Shown: in pieces, positions 38,911 to 46,982 of the stretch | Position numbering within the stretch: position 1 is the stretch's first letter | Layout: each line of letters starts with the position of its first letter | Assembly: GCF_949820605.1 (NCBI RefSeq) | Contig: NZ_CATKVU010000006.1 | Coordinates: 1,906,501 to 1,970,500 of the forward strand | Direction of reading: 5' to 3' | Length of the DNA stretch: 64,000 nucleotides | Origin: Segatella copri | GTDB lineage: Bacteria > Bacteroidota > Bacteroidia > Bacteroidales > Bacteroidaceae | Notes under the pieces: model-generated | What the model saw: the letters and a program-made list of their open reading frames with translations, nothing else | What the model was told of the DNA's origin: nothing | The model's database searches: none | Position numbers and translations under genes: made by a program

Positions 38911-40338
38911 ATGACGAACAAGCATTATAAAGGAAATGAAATGATAAGGAGACTGGTGATAGGTGCCGATTTCGTTATTCTCAACATCGTACTGTTGTTC
39001 TATACCCAATATGGTCAAGAACTCATACCCGCGTATTTCGACAAAGCAACAAAGATCACCTTTTTTGTTGCCAATGCTGCCTTGTTCCTAGGCGAATACT
39101 TCTATTCCACCATCATTCATGTCAGAAAGATCGGGTTCCTGCAGGTTACAAGGCGTACTTTTTATCTGGCTGCAGCAACAACATTTTGTTTCTTTACCTT
39201 CTCAAGACTACTCGGTCACGGGGGAAAGATGTTCTCCTTCAGCATTATCTTCGGCATAACATTCTATCTGTCTCTCATCATAAGCCGACTCTGCGAGCTC
39301 AAATTACTAAAGTATTTCCGCTCTAAGGGCCGCAACTCACGCACCGTCGTCTTTGTAGGTAACGATCCTGCCGTGAGCGAGATGTACAAGACGATGACAG
39401 AAGATCCCTCGGCAGGTTATATCGTAAAAGGATATTATGCAGATGAAGACATCACTGATAATCCGGAAGGGTTGAAAAGAATAGGAAACATGAAACAGCT
39501 CAAAGAGATTATCTCTTCTACCATGAATGATACCATCAATGGTGAACCTTCCAATATTGACGAGGTTTTCTGCTGCCTGTCGCATAAAGATCCTGAGATC
39601 ATCAACATCATACACTTCTGTGATAAAAATGTGATACACTTCTACTACCTGCCACGTGTGTTTGGTGAGTACAAATTGCATCTTGATGCCCAGAATTTCA
39701 TGGGAAGGACGGTATATTCAAACCGCATAGAACCCCTAACAAGCACGTCAAACCGCATTATCAAGCGTAGCTTTGACATCGTGGTGAGCGGGCTTGCATG
39801 TTTGTGCATTCTACCATTCATTCCATTCATAGCTCTCATCATCAAGATTCAGAGTCCTGGTCCAATTTTCTTCAAACAGGCAAGAACGGGTCTGAATGGT
39901 GATACCTTCTACTGTCTTAAATTCCGTTCCATGCATGTAAACAAGGATGCAGACAAGGCACAGGCAACAAAGAACGACCCACGTAAATTTGCTTTCGGCA
40001 ACTTTATGAGAAAGACGAACATAGATGAGTTTCCTCAATTCTTCAATGTTCTTAAGGGAGACATGAGTATTGTGGGTCCGCGCCCTCACATGCTGCATCA
40101 TACAGAGGTATATGGAAGCCTGATAGATAAGTATATGGTTCGCCACTTCTCCAAGCCGGGTATCACAGGTTGGGCTCAGGTTACCGGGTTCCGTGGTGAG
40201 ACCAAGGAGCTCTGGCAGATGGAGGAACGTATCCGCCGTGATATCTGGTATATAGAGAACTGGTCGTTCTGGCTTGATATCAAGATTATCTTCATGACAG
40301 CCAAGAGCATTATCTGCCCTGACAAGAATGCTTATTAG
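38911..40338 (+). CDS. Exopolysaccharide priming glycosyl-1-phosphate transferase (polyprenyl-phosphate type)
   Basis: Starts surface polysaccharide synthesis by moving a sugar-phosphate to undecaprenyl phosphate. The 475-residue product has four or five N-terminal TM helices (about 12-135), a central Rossmann-like domain (TVVFVGNDPAVSEMY near 148), one more TM helix (about 290-312) and the C-terminal bacterial sugar transferase domain (KRSFDIVVSGLACLC, FKQARTGLNGDTFYCLKFRS, GDMSIVGPRPHM, KPGITGWAQVTGFRGET). WcaJ/WbaP type. -7 box TACCTTTG at 38826-38833. It is the only such gene here, with no other glycosyltransferases following. Confidence 0.9.
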   Translation: MTNKHYKGNEMIRRLVIGADFVILNIVLLFYTQYGQELIPAYFDKATKITFFVANAALFLGEYFYSTIIHVRKIGFLQVTRRTFYLAAATTFCFFTFSRLLGHGGKMFSFSIIFGITFYLSLIISRLCELKLLKYFRSKGRNSRTVVFVGNDPAVSEMYKTMTEDPSAGYIVKGYYADEDITDNPEGLKRIGNMKQLKEIISSTMNDTINGEPSNIDEVFCCLSHKDPEIINIIHFCDKNVIHFYYLPRVFGEYKLHLDAQNFMGRTVYSNRIEPLTSTSNRIIKRSFDIVVSGLACLCILPFIPFIALIIKIQSPGPIFFKQARTGLNGDTFYCLKFRSMHVNKDADKAQATKNDPRKFAFGNFMRKTNIDEFPQFFNVLKGDMSIVGPRPHMLHHTEVYGSLIDKYMVRHFSKPGITGWAQVTGFRGETKELWQMEERIRRDIWYIENWSFWLDIKIIFMTAKSIICPDKNAY

Positions 40339-40357
40339 GAGTATATAAAAAGAAAAA

Positions 40358-40374
40358 GAGGATGTGCCATAAGT
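40358..40374 (+). repeat. Left boundary copy of the 17-bp repeat element
   Basis: GAGGATGTGCCATAAGT matches GAGGGTGTGTCATAAGT (10593-10609) at 15 of 17 bases and is inverted relative to the copy at 40686-40702, so the 22-bp array between them is flanked by inverted repeats. Confidence 0.65.
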
Positions 40375-40396
40375 TTGGAAAATAGTTGGCGCATAA

Positions 40397-40669
40397 CAGT
40401 TGGCCACCGCATGCACATCAGCTGTTGTGCATGCGCATATCAGCTGTTATGCAAGCGCACAACAGCTGTTGTGCGACCGGAGATACTAACTGTCACAACA
40501 ACATATACTAACTTTTCCACCAACATATACTAGATATACTAGCTCTTTCAACAACATATACTAGCTCTTCCAACAACATATCCTAGCTCTTCCAACAACA
40601 TATTCTAGCTCTTCCAACAACATATCCTAGCTCTTTCAACAACATATCCTAGTTTTTCCAACAACAAGA
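40397..40669 (+). repeat. 22-bp-period intergenic array C with a change of repeat sequence
   Basis: Units start at 40397, 40419, 40441, 40463, 40485 and 40507, then after a 9-bp partial unit (ACTAGATAT, 40529-40537) at 40538, 40560, 40582, 40604, 40626 and 40648. The first four units carry CAGTTG or CAGCTGTT with TGC-rich palindromes; the later ones share CTAGCTCTTCCAACAACA. Four of the 22-mers (40560-40647) are near identical. The phase is unbroken where the motif changes at 40485. It is noncoding. Confidence 0.85.
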
Positions 40670-40670
40670 A

Positions 40671-40707
40671 GAGGGTGTATCATTAACTTATGACACACCC
40701 TCTTTTT
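40671..40707 (+). terminator. Terminator hairpin closing repeat element C
   Basis: GAGGGTGTATCAT (40671-40683) pairs with ATGACACACCCTC (40690-40702) with one mismatch, followed by TTTTT. Its right arm with the loop is the inverted copy of the 17-bp sequence at 10593-10609. It may end plus-strand transcripts from the priming transferase gene. Confidence 0.75.
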
Positions 40708-40734
40708 AGGTATTCTCTTTACTTATTACTTAGA

Positions 40735-41556
40735 TTACTTAGACGGAAGCCTGTTGAGCCAACAGGTAAGGTCATTCAACATTTGGTCGTGATACGGGAA
40801 GCCATGAGCGGCATCGCGGAACCCCCATCCATGTCCGGCAGTCGGATAGATGTGCATGGTACACTCGTTGCCCGCCTTGCTCATGGCAGAATAATAGGCT
40901 ACGCCATTGGTTACAGGAGGAACAACCTTATCATCAAAAGACATCAGTATGATGGCACGAGGGGTAAGATTAGGACGAACAGCCTTGTCATTAGACCACT
41001 CTTCTACCAGTTTCTTATCGGTATTACGCTCTTCACCCAAGAAATTCACACATGATCCCTTATGAGAGATACGCTCATCCATTGAAATCACAGGATAGAA
41101 AAGAATCGAGAAATCAGGTCGCACAGCCGCCTCTGCATGAGTACTGACGGAAGAAGCTAAATGTCCACCGGCAGAAAAGCCCATGATACCAACATCTTCC
41201 TTATTTATTCTCCATACTGCAGAACTGTCACGAACGGTTCGCATCGCCTGATAGGCATCACTCAACGGAATATTGCGGTTTCCCTTAGGCATACGGTATT
41301 TCAAGACGAAGAAAGCGATACCCTGTTTGTTGAAATATTCTGCCCACTGATGTCCCTCATGGTCCATTGCAAGATGAGAATACCCACCTCCAGGACAATC
41401 TACTACGGCTCTTCCAGAGGGTTTCTTAGGAAGATAACAGGTAAGTTCACTCTGTCCATCGCTGCTGTTCTTCAATACGAACTTGCGAGCTGTGGATTGC
41501 GCTGATGCTGATATTGCTGTCAGCATCAGAAGAAAAAAAATCATTGTCTTTTTCAT
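40735..41556 (-). CDS. Secreted alpha/beta hydrolase, esterase type
   Basis: Probable carbohydrate esterase or lipase-like esterase exported from the cytoplasm. The 273-residue product has a signal peptide (about 1-20, ending ASAQ), an oxyanion-type CPGGGYSHLAMDHEG near residue 55, the nucleophile elbow GFSAGGH (Ser near 130), an acidic residue in SFDDKVVPP near 215 and the His in AGHGWGFRD near 245. This matches the BD-FAE-like esterases. Single gene with its own -7 box at 41610-41617. Substrate unknown; an acetyl or feruloyl ester of plant glycans is possible given the pectin genes in the window. Confidence 0.8.
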   Translation of the reverse strand: MKKTMIFFLLMLTAISASAQSTARKFVLKNSSDGQSELTCYLPKKPSGRAVVDCPGGGYSHLAMDHEGHQWAEYFNKQGIAFFVLKYRMPKGNRNIPLSDAYQAMRTVRDSSAVWRINKEDVGIMGFSAGGHLASSVSTHAEAAVRPDFSILFYPVISMDERISHKGSCVNFLGEERNTDKKLVEEWSNDKAVRPNLTPRAIILMSFDDKVVPPVTNGVAYYSAMSKAGNECTMHIYPTAGHGWGFRDAAHGFPYHDQMLNDLTCWLNRLPSK

Positions 41557-41680
41557 TTTTCTGTTTTGTTTTGTTGTTTATATCTTTATTCTGTTTTGCT
41601 AAGATAATGCAAAGATAGGCATTTTTTCGTTAACCCTATGTTATTTTTTCTTCTTTTTTTGGTGTTTTTGTTCCAATCGC

Positions 41681-41711
41681 TTTGATTATTGGTTCTTTTT
41701 TGCTATATTTG
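41681..41711 (+). promoter_or_regulatory. Promoter of the sppA-lpxK-pnp-thiL operon
   Basis: -33 TTTG (41681-41684) and -7 TATATTTG (41704-41711) are 19 bp apart; leader about 92 nt. A minus-strand -7 box TATCTTTG at 41610-41617 serves the divergent esterase. Confidence 0.72.
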
Positions 41712-41808
41712 CAGAAAAATTGCTGTAAACGGCAATCGGAGAAAACATCTCTCTTCTGCCGCTGGCATTTATTTAGGAGTCTCACTTATAAAATATTGAC
41801 ATAGAATA

Positions 41809-43593
41809 ATGAAGGATTTTTTCAAGAACGTGGCAGCTACTATCGTAGGATTGTTTGCCTTCGGGCTGATTATGACCATCCTGGGATTCATCTGTATCAT
41901 CGGAATGGTGGCATCGAGCAACAGTAAACCGGCACTGAAAGACAATGCGGTGATGGTAATGAAACTACAAGGACAGATTGAAGACCGTACTGAAGACAAC
42001 TGGCTCGGCGAACTGACAGGCGAGCAGTTTAACAACATAGGCATGAACAGGATTCTCTCTTCTATCCGCAAGGCAAAGAATGAGGATAAAGTGAAGGGCA
42101 TCTATCTGGAAACAGGTATCTTGGAGACAGATTATGCCACTTTGCAGGAAATCAGAAATGCACTTGCCGATTTCAAGAAGAGCGGCAAATGGATTATCGC
42201 ATATGGTGATGCTCTCTCACAGGGTGGATATTATCTGGCTTCGGTTGCCAACAAGGTATATGTAAACCCAGAAGGCAATGTGGACTGGCATGGTATTGCA
42301 TCGCAGCCACAATATATCAAAGATGTAGCAGCCAAATTTGGCGTTCACTTTACGGTAGTGAAGGTAGGCAAATACAAAAGCTATACTGAAACATACACCG
42401 AAGACAAAATGTCGGATGTCAACAGAGAGCAGGTTTCACGCTATATTAGTGGACTCTGGCTACAGATGTTGGGAGATGTGAGCAAAAGCAGAAACATCAG
42501 CAAGGATTCACTGAACCGCTATGCTGACGGGCTGATGGTGTTTGATGATACCAAACTACTGAAATCTCGAAAGATGGTAGATGGATTCTGCTATTATGAT
42601 GAAATCAGAGACGTGGTAAAGAAACAGTTAGGACTGAAGGCAGACGAGACCATCAATCAGGTTGACTATAACGACGTAGATATGACTATAGACGACTCGA
42701 ATCTGATGGGCGAAGAGATTGCCGTATACTACTGTCAGGGGTCCATTGTCAGGATGGAGACTCCTAGCATCTATGATTCAGAGCAACAGATAGTAAGTAC
42801 AAAGGTCATCAAGGACCTTCAGGAACTTGCAGATAACAGTCAGGTAAAGGCCGTAGTTCTGCGTATCAATTCGGGCGGTGGCGATGCCTATGCTTCGGAA
42901 CAGATCTGGAGAGCAGTTAAAGAATTAAATAAAAAGAAGCCGGTAGTGGTTTCGATGGGTGGTATGGCAGCATCGGGTGCTTATTATATGAGTATGGGTG
43001 CCCAATATATCATGGCACAACCTACAACATTGACCGGCAGCATCGGCATCTTTGGAGCCATGCCAGATTTCAGTGACCTGATGACAAAGAAGTTAGGCTT
43101 CAAGTATGATGAAGTGAAGACCAACCGCAACAGTACCTATGCCTCTGCAGGCATGTCACGCCCATGGAGTGCAGAAGAGATTGCCACCATGCAAAACTAT
43201 GTGAACCGTGGATATAGCCTCTTCCGCAATCGTGTGGCTGAGGGCAGAAAAATGAGTACCGAACAGGTTGAGAAGATTGCTCAAGGAAGAGTATGGCTGG
43301 GTACAGACGCCAAGAAGATCAAGTTAATTGATGGATTCGGCGGCTTGAGCGACGCCATCGACAAGGCTGCAGAATTGGCTCATCTCAGCAGTTATCAGGC
43401 GGTAGAATATCCGGCATTGGCTGGATGGATGGAACAGTTGCTGGATATGGCGGGCGGAAACAAGGGAACCTACCTCGACGAACAGTTGCGTCTGGCATTG
43501 GGTGATCTCTACCAGCCATTCATCATGATACGCAATATGAAGGAGAAAGAGCCTATACAGGCTGCACTTCCTTACGTACTGAACATACAATAA
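41809..43593 (+). CDS. sppA: Signal peptide peptidase SppA, 67K type
   Basis: Membrane protease that degrades leftover signal peptides. The 594-residue product has one N-terminal TM helix (about 7-35) and two tandem S49 domains. The catalytic Lys is K190 in KVGKYKSYTE of the first domain, and the nucleophile is Ser389 in GGMAASGAYYMS of the second, as in the E. coli enzyme; LRINSGGGDAYASEQ precedes it. Length matches the long form. First gene of a plus-strand operon with lpxK 65 nt downstream. Confidence 0.95.
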   Translation: MKDFFKNVAATIVGLFAFGLIMTILGFICIIGMVASSNSKPALKDNAVMVMKLQGQIEDRTEDNWLGELTGEQFNNIGMNRILSSIRKAKNEDKVKGIYLETGILETDYATLQEIRNALADFKKSGKWIIAYGDALSQGGYYLASVANKVYVNPEGNVDWHGIASQPQYIKDVAAKFGVHFTVVKVGKYKSYTETYTEDKMSDVNREQVSRYISGLWLQMLGDVSKSRNISKDSLNRYADGLMVFDDTKLLKSRKMVDGFCYYDEIRDVVKKQLGLKADETINQVDYNDVDMTIDDSNLMGEEIAVYYCQGSIVRMETPSIYDSEQQIVSTKVIKDLQELADNSQVKAVVLRINSGGGDAYASEQIWRAVKELNKKKPVVVSMGGMAASGAYYMSMGAQYIMAQPTTLTGSIGIFGAMPDFSDLMTKKLGFKYDEVKTNRNSTYASAGMSRPWSAEEIATMQNYVNRGYSLFRNRVAEGRKMSTEQVEKIAQGRVWLGTDAKKIKLIDGFGGLSDAIDKAAELAHLSSYQAVEYPALAGWMEQLLDMAGGNKGTYLDEQLRLALGDLYQPFIMIRNMKEKEPIQAALPYVLNIQ

Positions 43594-43658
43594 CATTTAT
43601 AATAAGGTATGCGTACATTAATATATAGACATACCGAATTAAGAGAAAGGAAACAGAC

Positions 43659-44834
43659 ATGAGAACAGAAGGCGATCTTATCAAGATCAACGACTGGCTG
43701 CTACCACTGAGTTGGATTTATGGCGGCATGGTCAGATTTCGCAATTGGCTCTTCGATATCGGACTGAAAAAGAGTCAGTCATTCTCAATCCCGATCATTT
43801 CTGTGGGTAACATCACGGTGGGCGGATCGGGCAAGACTCCCCATGTGGAGTATCTGATACGCTTGTTGCATGACAAGGTAAAGATAGCTGTGCTATCACG
43901 TGGTTACAAAAGAAAGACCAGTGGCTATGTGCTGGCAGATAAAGATACGACAATGTCAGAGATTGGCGATGAACCCTTCCAGATGCACAGCAAGTTTGAC
44001 GATATCTATGTAGCCGTAGACGCTAAGCGTGTGAGAGGAATCGAAAAGTTGCAGAATGAAGAACCAACCAAGGATGTAGATGTAGTATTACTGGATGATG
44101 CCTTTCAGCATCGCTATGTGAAGCCAGGTATCAACATTCTGCTGGTAGATTACCACCGTCTGATCATCTATGACAAGATGTTGCCAGCAGGAAGACTGAG
44201 AGAACCTCTAAGCGGTAAGAACCGTGCAGACATTGTGATTATCACTAAATGTCCAAAGGACCTGAAGCCAATGGAATTTCGAGTACTCACCAAGGCTATG
44301 AACCTTTACCCTTTCCAGAAGCTCTACTTCACCTGCATCAACTATGATACGCCAAAGGGAGTTTTCGAAGACCAGCAGATAGCCAAGAAGGAGTTGAAAA
44401 ACTACCATGTTCTGCTGGTTACTGGTATCGCATCGCCTAAGCAGATGGAACACGACCTGAAGCCAATGGTCAAGAGTATGCAGTCGCTGAGTTTCGGTGA
44501 TCACCATCGCTTCAAGAATAAAGACATCACACGCATCAACGAGGCGTTTGAACAGATGCCAGAACCCCGTCTGATTATCACGACAGAGAAAGATGCCGTG
44601 AGACTAAAAGAGACAGAGGGACTCTATGAAATAGTAAAGAAAAGCATATACGAACTGCCTATCAAGGTAAGTTTCATGCTGGAACAAGAAGATATTTTTA
44701 ACGACAAAATCATTAGCTATGTACGAAAAAATTCAAGAAACAGCATCCTGGCTAAAAGAAAGGATGACAACAAGTCCGAAGACAGCAATCATACTGGGAA
44801 CCGGTCTCGGACAATTAGCTTCAGAAATAACTGA
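43659..44834 (+). CDS. lpxK: Tetraacyldisaccharide 4'-kinase (lipid A)
   Basis: Phosphorylates the lipid A precursor at the 4' position at the inner membrane. The 391-residue product has a membrane-associated N-terminus, the P-loop VGNITVGGSGKTPHVE near residues 47-62, DVVLLDDAFQHRYVK near 145, and FGDHHRFKNKDI near 280. Its last 38 codons or so overlap the pnp start in another frame, and that stretch (RKDDNKSEDSNHTGNRSR) is charged and low in structure. The kinase core is complete before the overlap. Confidence 0.95.
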   Translation: MRTEGDLIKINDWLLPLSWIYGGMVRFRNWLFDIGLKKSQSFSIPIISVGNITVGGSGKTPHVEYLIRLLHDKVKIAVLSRGYKRKTSGYVLADKDTTMSEIGDEPFQMHSKFDDIYVAVDAKRVRGIEKLQNEEPTKDVDVVLLDDAFQHRYVKPGINILLVDYHRLIIYDKMLPAGRLREPLSGKNRADIVIITKCPKDLKPMEFRVLTKAMNLYPFQKLYFTCINYDTPKGVFEDQQIAKKELKNYHVLLVTGIASPKQMEHDLKPMVKSMQSLSFGDHHRFKNKDITRINEAFEQMPEPRLIITTEKDAVRLKETEGLYEIVKKSIYELPIKVSFMLEQEDIFNDKIISYVRKNSRNSILAKRKDDNKSEDSNHTGNRSRTISFRNN

Positions 44835-45528
44835 CAGTTATGAATTTCCATATAGTGAAATACCAAACTTCCCGGTATCTACCGTTCAAGGTCATGCAGG
44901 CAAACTGATTTTCGGTAAGTTAGGAGGTAAAGACATCATGGCTATGGAAGGAAGATTCCATTACTATGAAGGATATGACATGAAGGCTGTAACCTTCCCA
45001 GAACGTGTGATGTACGAGTTGGGCATTGAAACCCTCTTTGTAAGCAACGCTTCGGGCGGTATGAATCCGGAATTCCAGATTGGAGACCTAATGATTATCG
45101 ATGATCACATCAACTTCTTCCCAGAACATCCATTGCGCGGAAAGAACTTCCCTACCGGTCCACGTTTCCCGGATATGCACGAAGCATACGACAAGAAACT
45201 CCGCGACCTTGCCGACGATATCGCTAAGGAGAAGGGAATTGATGCAAAGCATGGTGTATATGTTGGCGTGCAGGGACCTACCTTCGAGACACCGGCAGAG
45301 TATCGCATGTATCGTGTATTGGGTGGTGACGCTGTAGGTATGAGTACTGTACCTGAAGTGATTGTTGCCCGCCATTGTGGAATCAAGGTTTTCGGCATCA
45401 GCATCATCACCGATCTTGGCGGTTTCGATGTACCTGTAGAAGTCAGTCATGAGGAAGTGCAGATTGCAGCCAATGCCGCACAGCCTAAGATGACAGAGAT
45501 TATGCGAGAAATCATCCGCAGATCTTAA
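44719..45528 (+). CDS. Purine nucleoside phosphorylase, type I
   Basis: Cleaves purine nucleosides with phosphate for salvage. The 269-residue product has AIILGTGLGQLASEI near residue 23, VQGHAGKLIFG near 55, GRFHYYEGY near 75, VSNASGGMNPEFQIGDLMII (113-132), and GDAVGMSTVPEVIVARHCG near 200. It begins inside lpxK, overlapping by 116 nt, and no later Met fits the conserved N-terminus, so the overlap appears genuine. thiL follows after 26 nt. Confidence 0.95.
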   Translation: MYEKIQETASWLKERMTTSPKTAIILGTGLGQLASEITDSYEFPYSEIPNFPVSTVQGHAGKLIFGKLGGKDIMAMEGRFHYYEGYDMKAVTFPERVMYELGIETLFVSNASGGMNPEFQIGDLMIIDDHINFFPEHPLRGKNFPTGPRFPDMHEAYDKKLRDLADDIAKEKGIDAKHGVYVGVQGPTFETPAEYRMYRVLGGDAVGMSTVPEVIVARHCGIKVFGISIITDLGGFDVPVEVSHEEVQIAANAAQPKMTEIMREIIRRS

Positions 45529-45554
45529 GTATAAATTATAAACTATTATTTATT

Positions 45555-46664
45555 TTGGATATCTCAAAGTTAGGTGAATTCGGTCTTATAAACCATCTCA
45601 CCAAAGGTTATGAAAAGAAAAACGAGTCTACCGTTTATGGTGTAGGCGACGATTGTGCCGTGATGCATTATCCAGACAAGGAGGTGCTCATGACTACAGA
45701 TATGCTGATGGAGGGCGTACATTTCGACCTTACCTATATTGACATGGTTCACTTGGGTTACAAGAGTGCAATGGTAAACATCAGTGATATCTTTGCTATG
45801 AACGGAACCCCACGCCAGATGGTAGTAAGCATAGCATTGAGTAAACGATTCAAAGTAGAAGACATTGATGAATTCTATAAGGGTCTTCGAATGGCATGCG
45901 ACAAATGGGGAGTAGATATCGTGGGAGGTGATACTACCTCTTCTCTCACCGGTTTAGCCATCAGTATTACTTGTATCGGAGAAGCAGCAAAAGAAGAAAT
46001 CGTATACCGCAACGGAGCCAAGGAAACAGACCTGATCTGTGTGTCGGGTGACTTGGGCGGTGCCTATATGGGACTTCAACTGCTGGAACGCGAAAAGGCT
46101 GTATACTACGGACAGATAGAAGATATCCGAAAGAAGATGGCTGAGGCTAAAGCAAATGGTGATAACGAGAAACTGGCTCTTCTGAACAGAGACTTAGAGA
46201 ATATGCGCAACTTCCAGCCAGATTTCGCCGGCAAGGAATATCTCTTGGAAAGACAACTGCAGCCTGAGGCACGCGGAGATGTGATAGCACAACTGCGTGA
46301 GGCAGGTATCCGTCCTACCGCCATGATGGATGTGAGCGATGGTCTGAGCAGTGAATTGATGCATATCTGCGAACAGAGTCATTGCGGATGCAGAGTATAT
46401 GAGAAGAACATACCTATCGACTACCAGACAGCCGTGCAGGCAGAAGAATTCAATATGAACCTTACCACCTGTGCTATGAATGGTGGCGAAGATTATGAAC
46501 TTCTCTTTACCGTACCTATCGGTGACCACGAGAAGATTGAGACCATGGAGGGTGTAAGGCAGATTGGCTACATCACCAAAGAAAATCTGGGCAAGTTCCT
46601 CATTACCAGAGACGGACAGGAATTTGAACTGAAAGCACAAGGTTGGAATCCGCTGAAAGATTAA
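45555..46664 (+). CDS. thiL: Thiamine-monophosphate kinase
   Basis: Makes thiamine diphosphate from thiamine monophosphate. The 369-residue product begins at a TTG codon (MDISKLGEFGLINHL), the normal ThiL N-terminus, with no in-frame ATG that preserves it. AIR-synthase-type motifs include GVGDDCAVM near residue 27, TTDMLMEGVHFDL near 46, VGGDTTSS near 122, VSGDLGGAYMGL near 163 and MMDVSDGLSSELMHI near 257. Last gene of its operon. thiD and thiE homologues lie about 6 kb downstream, so thiamine genes are split over two nearby operons. Confidence 0.95.
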   Translation: MDISKLGEFGLINHLTKGYEKKNESTVYGVGDDCAVMHYPDKEVLMTTDMLMEGVHFDLTYIDMVHLGYKSAMVNISDIFAMNGTPRQMVVSIALSKRFKVEDIDEFYKGLRMACDKWGVDIVGGDTTSSLTGLAISITCIGEAAKEEIVYRNGAKETDLICVSGDLGGAYMGLQLLEREKAVYYGQIEDIRKKMAEAKANGDNEKLALLNRDLENMRNFQPDFAGKEYLLERQLQPEARGDVIAQLREAGIRPTAMMDVSDGLSSELMHICEQSHCGCRVYEKNIPIDYQTAVQAEEFNMNLTTCAMNGGEDYELLFTVPIGDHEKIETMEGVRQIGYITKENLGKFLITRDGQEFELKAQGWNPLKD

Positions 46665-46699
46665 TTTCAAACAACGCGGTATTTAGTTAATAAACATTA

Positions 46700-46730
46700 A
46701 GCAAGAGAAAATATTTCGTTTTCTCTTGCT
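46700..46730 (+). terminator. Inverted repeat after thiL overlapping the tRNA-Phe -33 box
   Basis: AGCAAGAGAAAA (46700-46711) and TTTTCTCTTGCT (46719-46730) are perfectly complementary over 12 bp. The T-run is missing after the stem, but the position fits a terminator for the sppA-thiL operon. Its right arm contains the TTG used as -33 for tRNA-Phe. Confidence 0.6.
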
Positions 46731-46756
46731 CAATTAAAATATTTATTGTACCTTTG
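46726..46756 (+). promoter_or_regulatory. Promoter of tRNA-Phe
   Basis: TTG (46726-46728) and -7 TACCTTTG (46749-46756), about 20 bp apart. Followed by GCAACCGC, the same bases that follow the -7 box of tRNA-Ser. Confidence 0.7.
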
Positions 46757-46775
46757 CAACCGCAAAAAGCAAGAT

Positions 46776-46848
46776 GGTGCCATAGCTCAGTTGGTAGAGC
46801 AAAGGACTGAAAATCCTTGTGTCCCCGGTTCGATTCCTGGTGGTACCA
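46776..46848 (+). tRNA. tRNA-Phe (anticodon GAA)
   Basis: Acceptor GGTGCCA pairs with TGGTACC; D arm TAGCTCAGTTGGTAGAGC, anticodon stem AAGGA/TCCTT with loop CTGAAAA giving anticodon GAA, and T arm with GGTTCGATTCC. 73 nt, CCA not encoded. It is followed by a terminator and then a GH28 gene. Confidence 0.97.
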
Positions 46849-46865
46849 CTCCTCCTTTCATAAAA

Positions 46866-46902
46866 GGCGGTTACTAACTGTGGTTAGGGCCGTCTTTTTT
46901 TT
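46866..46902 (+). terminator. Terminator of tRNA-Phe
   Basis: GGCGG (46866-46870) pairs with CCGTC (46890-46894, one G-U), with inner CTAAC/GTTAG, followed by eight T. Confidence 0.78.
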
Positions 46903-46982
46903 ATATCCACACCTTAAGGTAACAGATATTACAAACAAGACAAAGTATAGAATTTATTAAACAAACTAAACTTAAAAAGCTT

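Noticed and set aside
40397..40669. CRISPR array
   Set aside because: Units follow one another without spacers, are only 22 bp long and vary in sequence; no cas genes are nearby.
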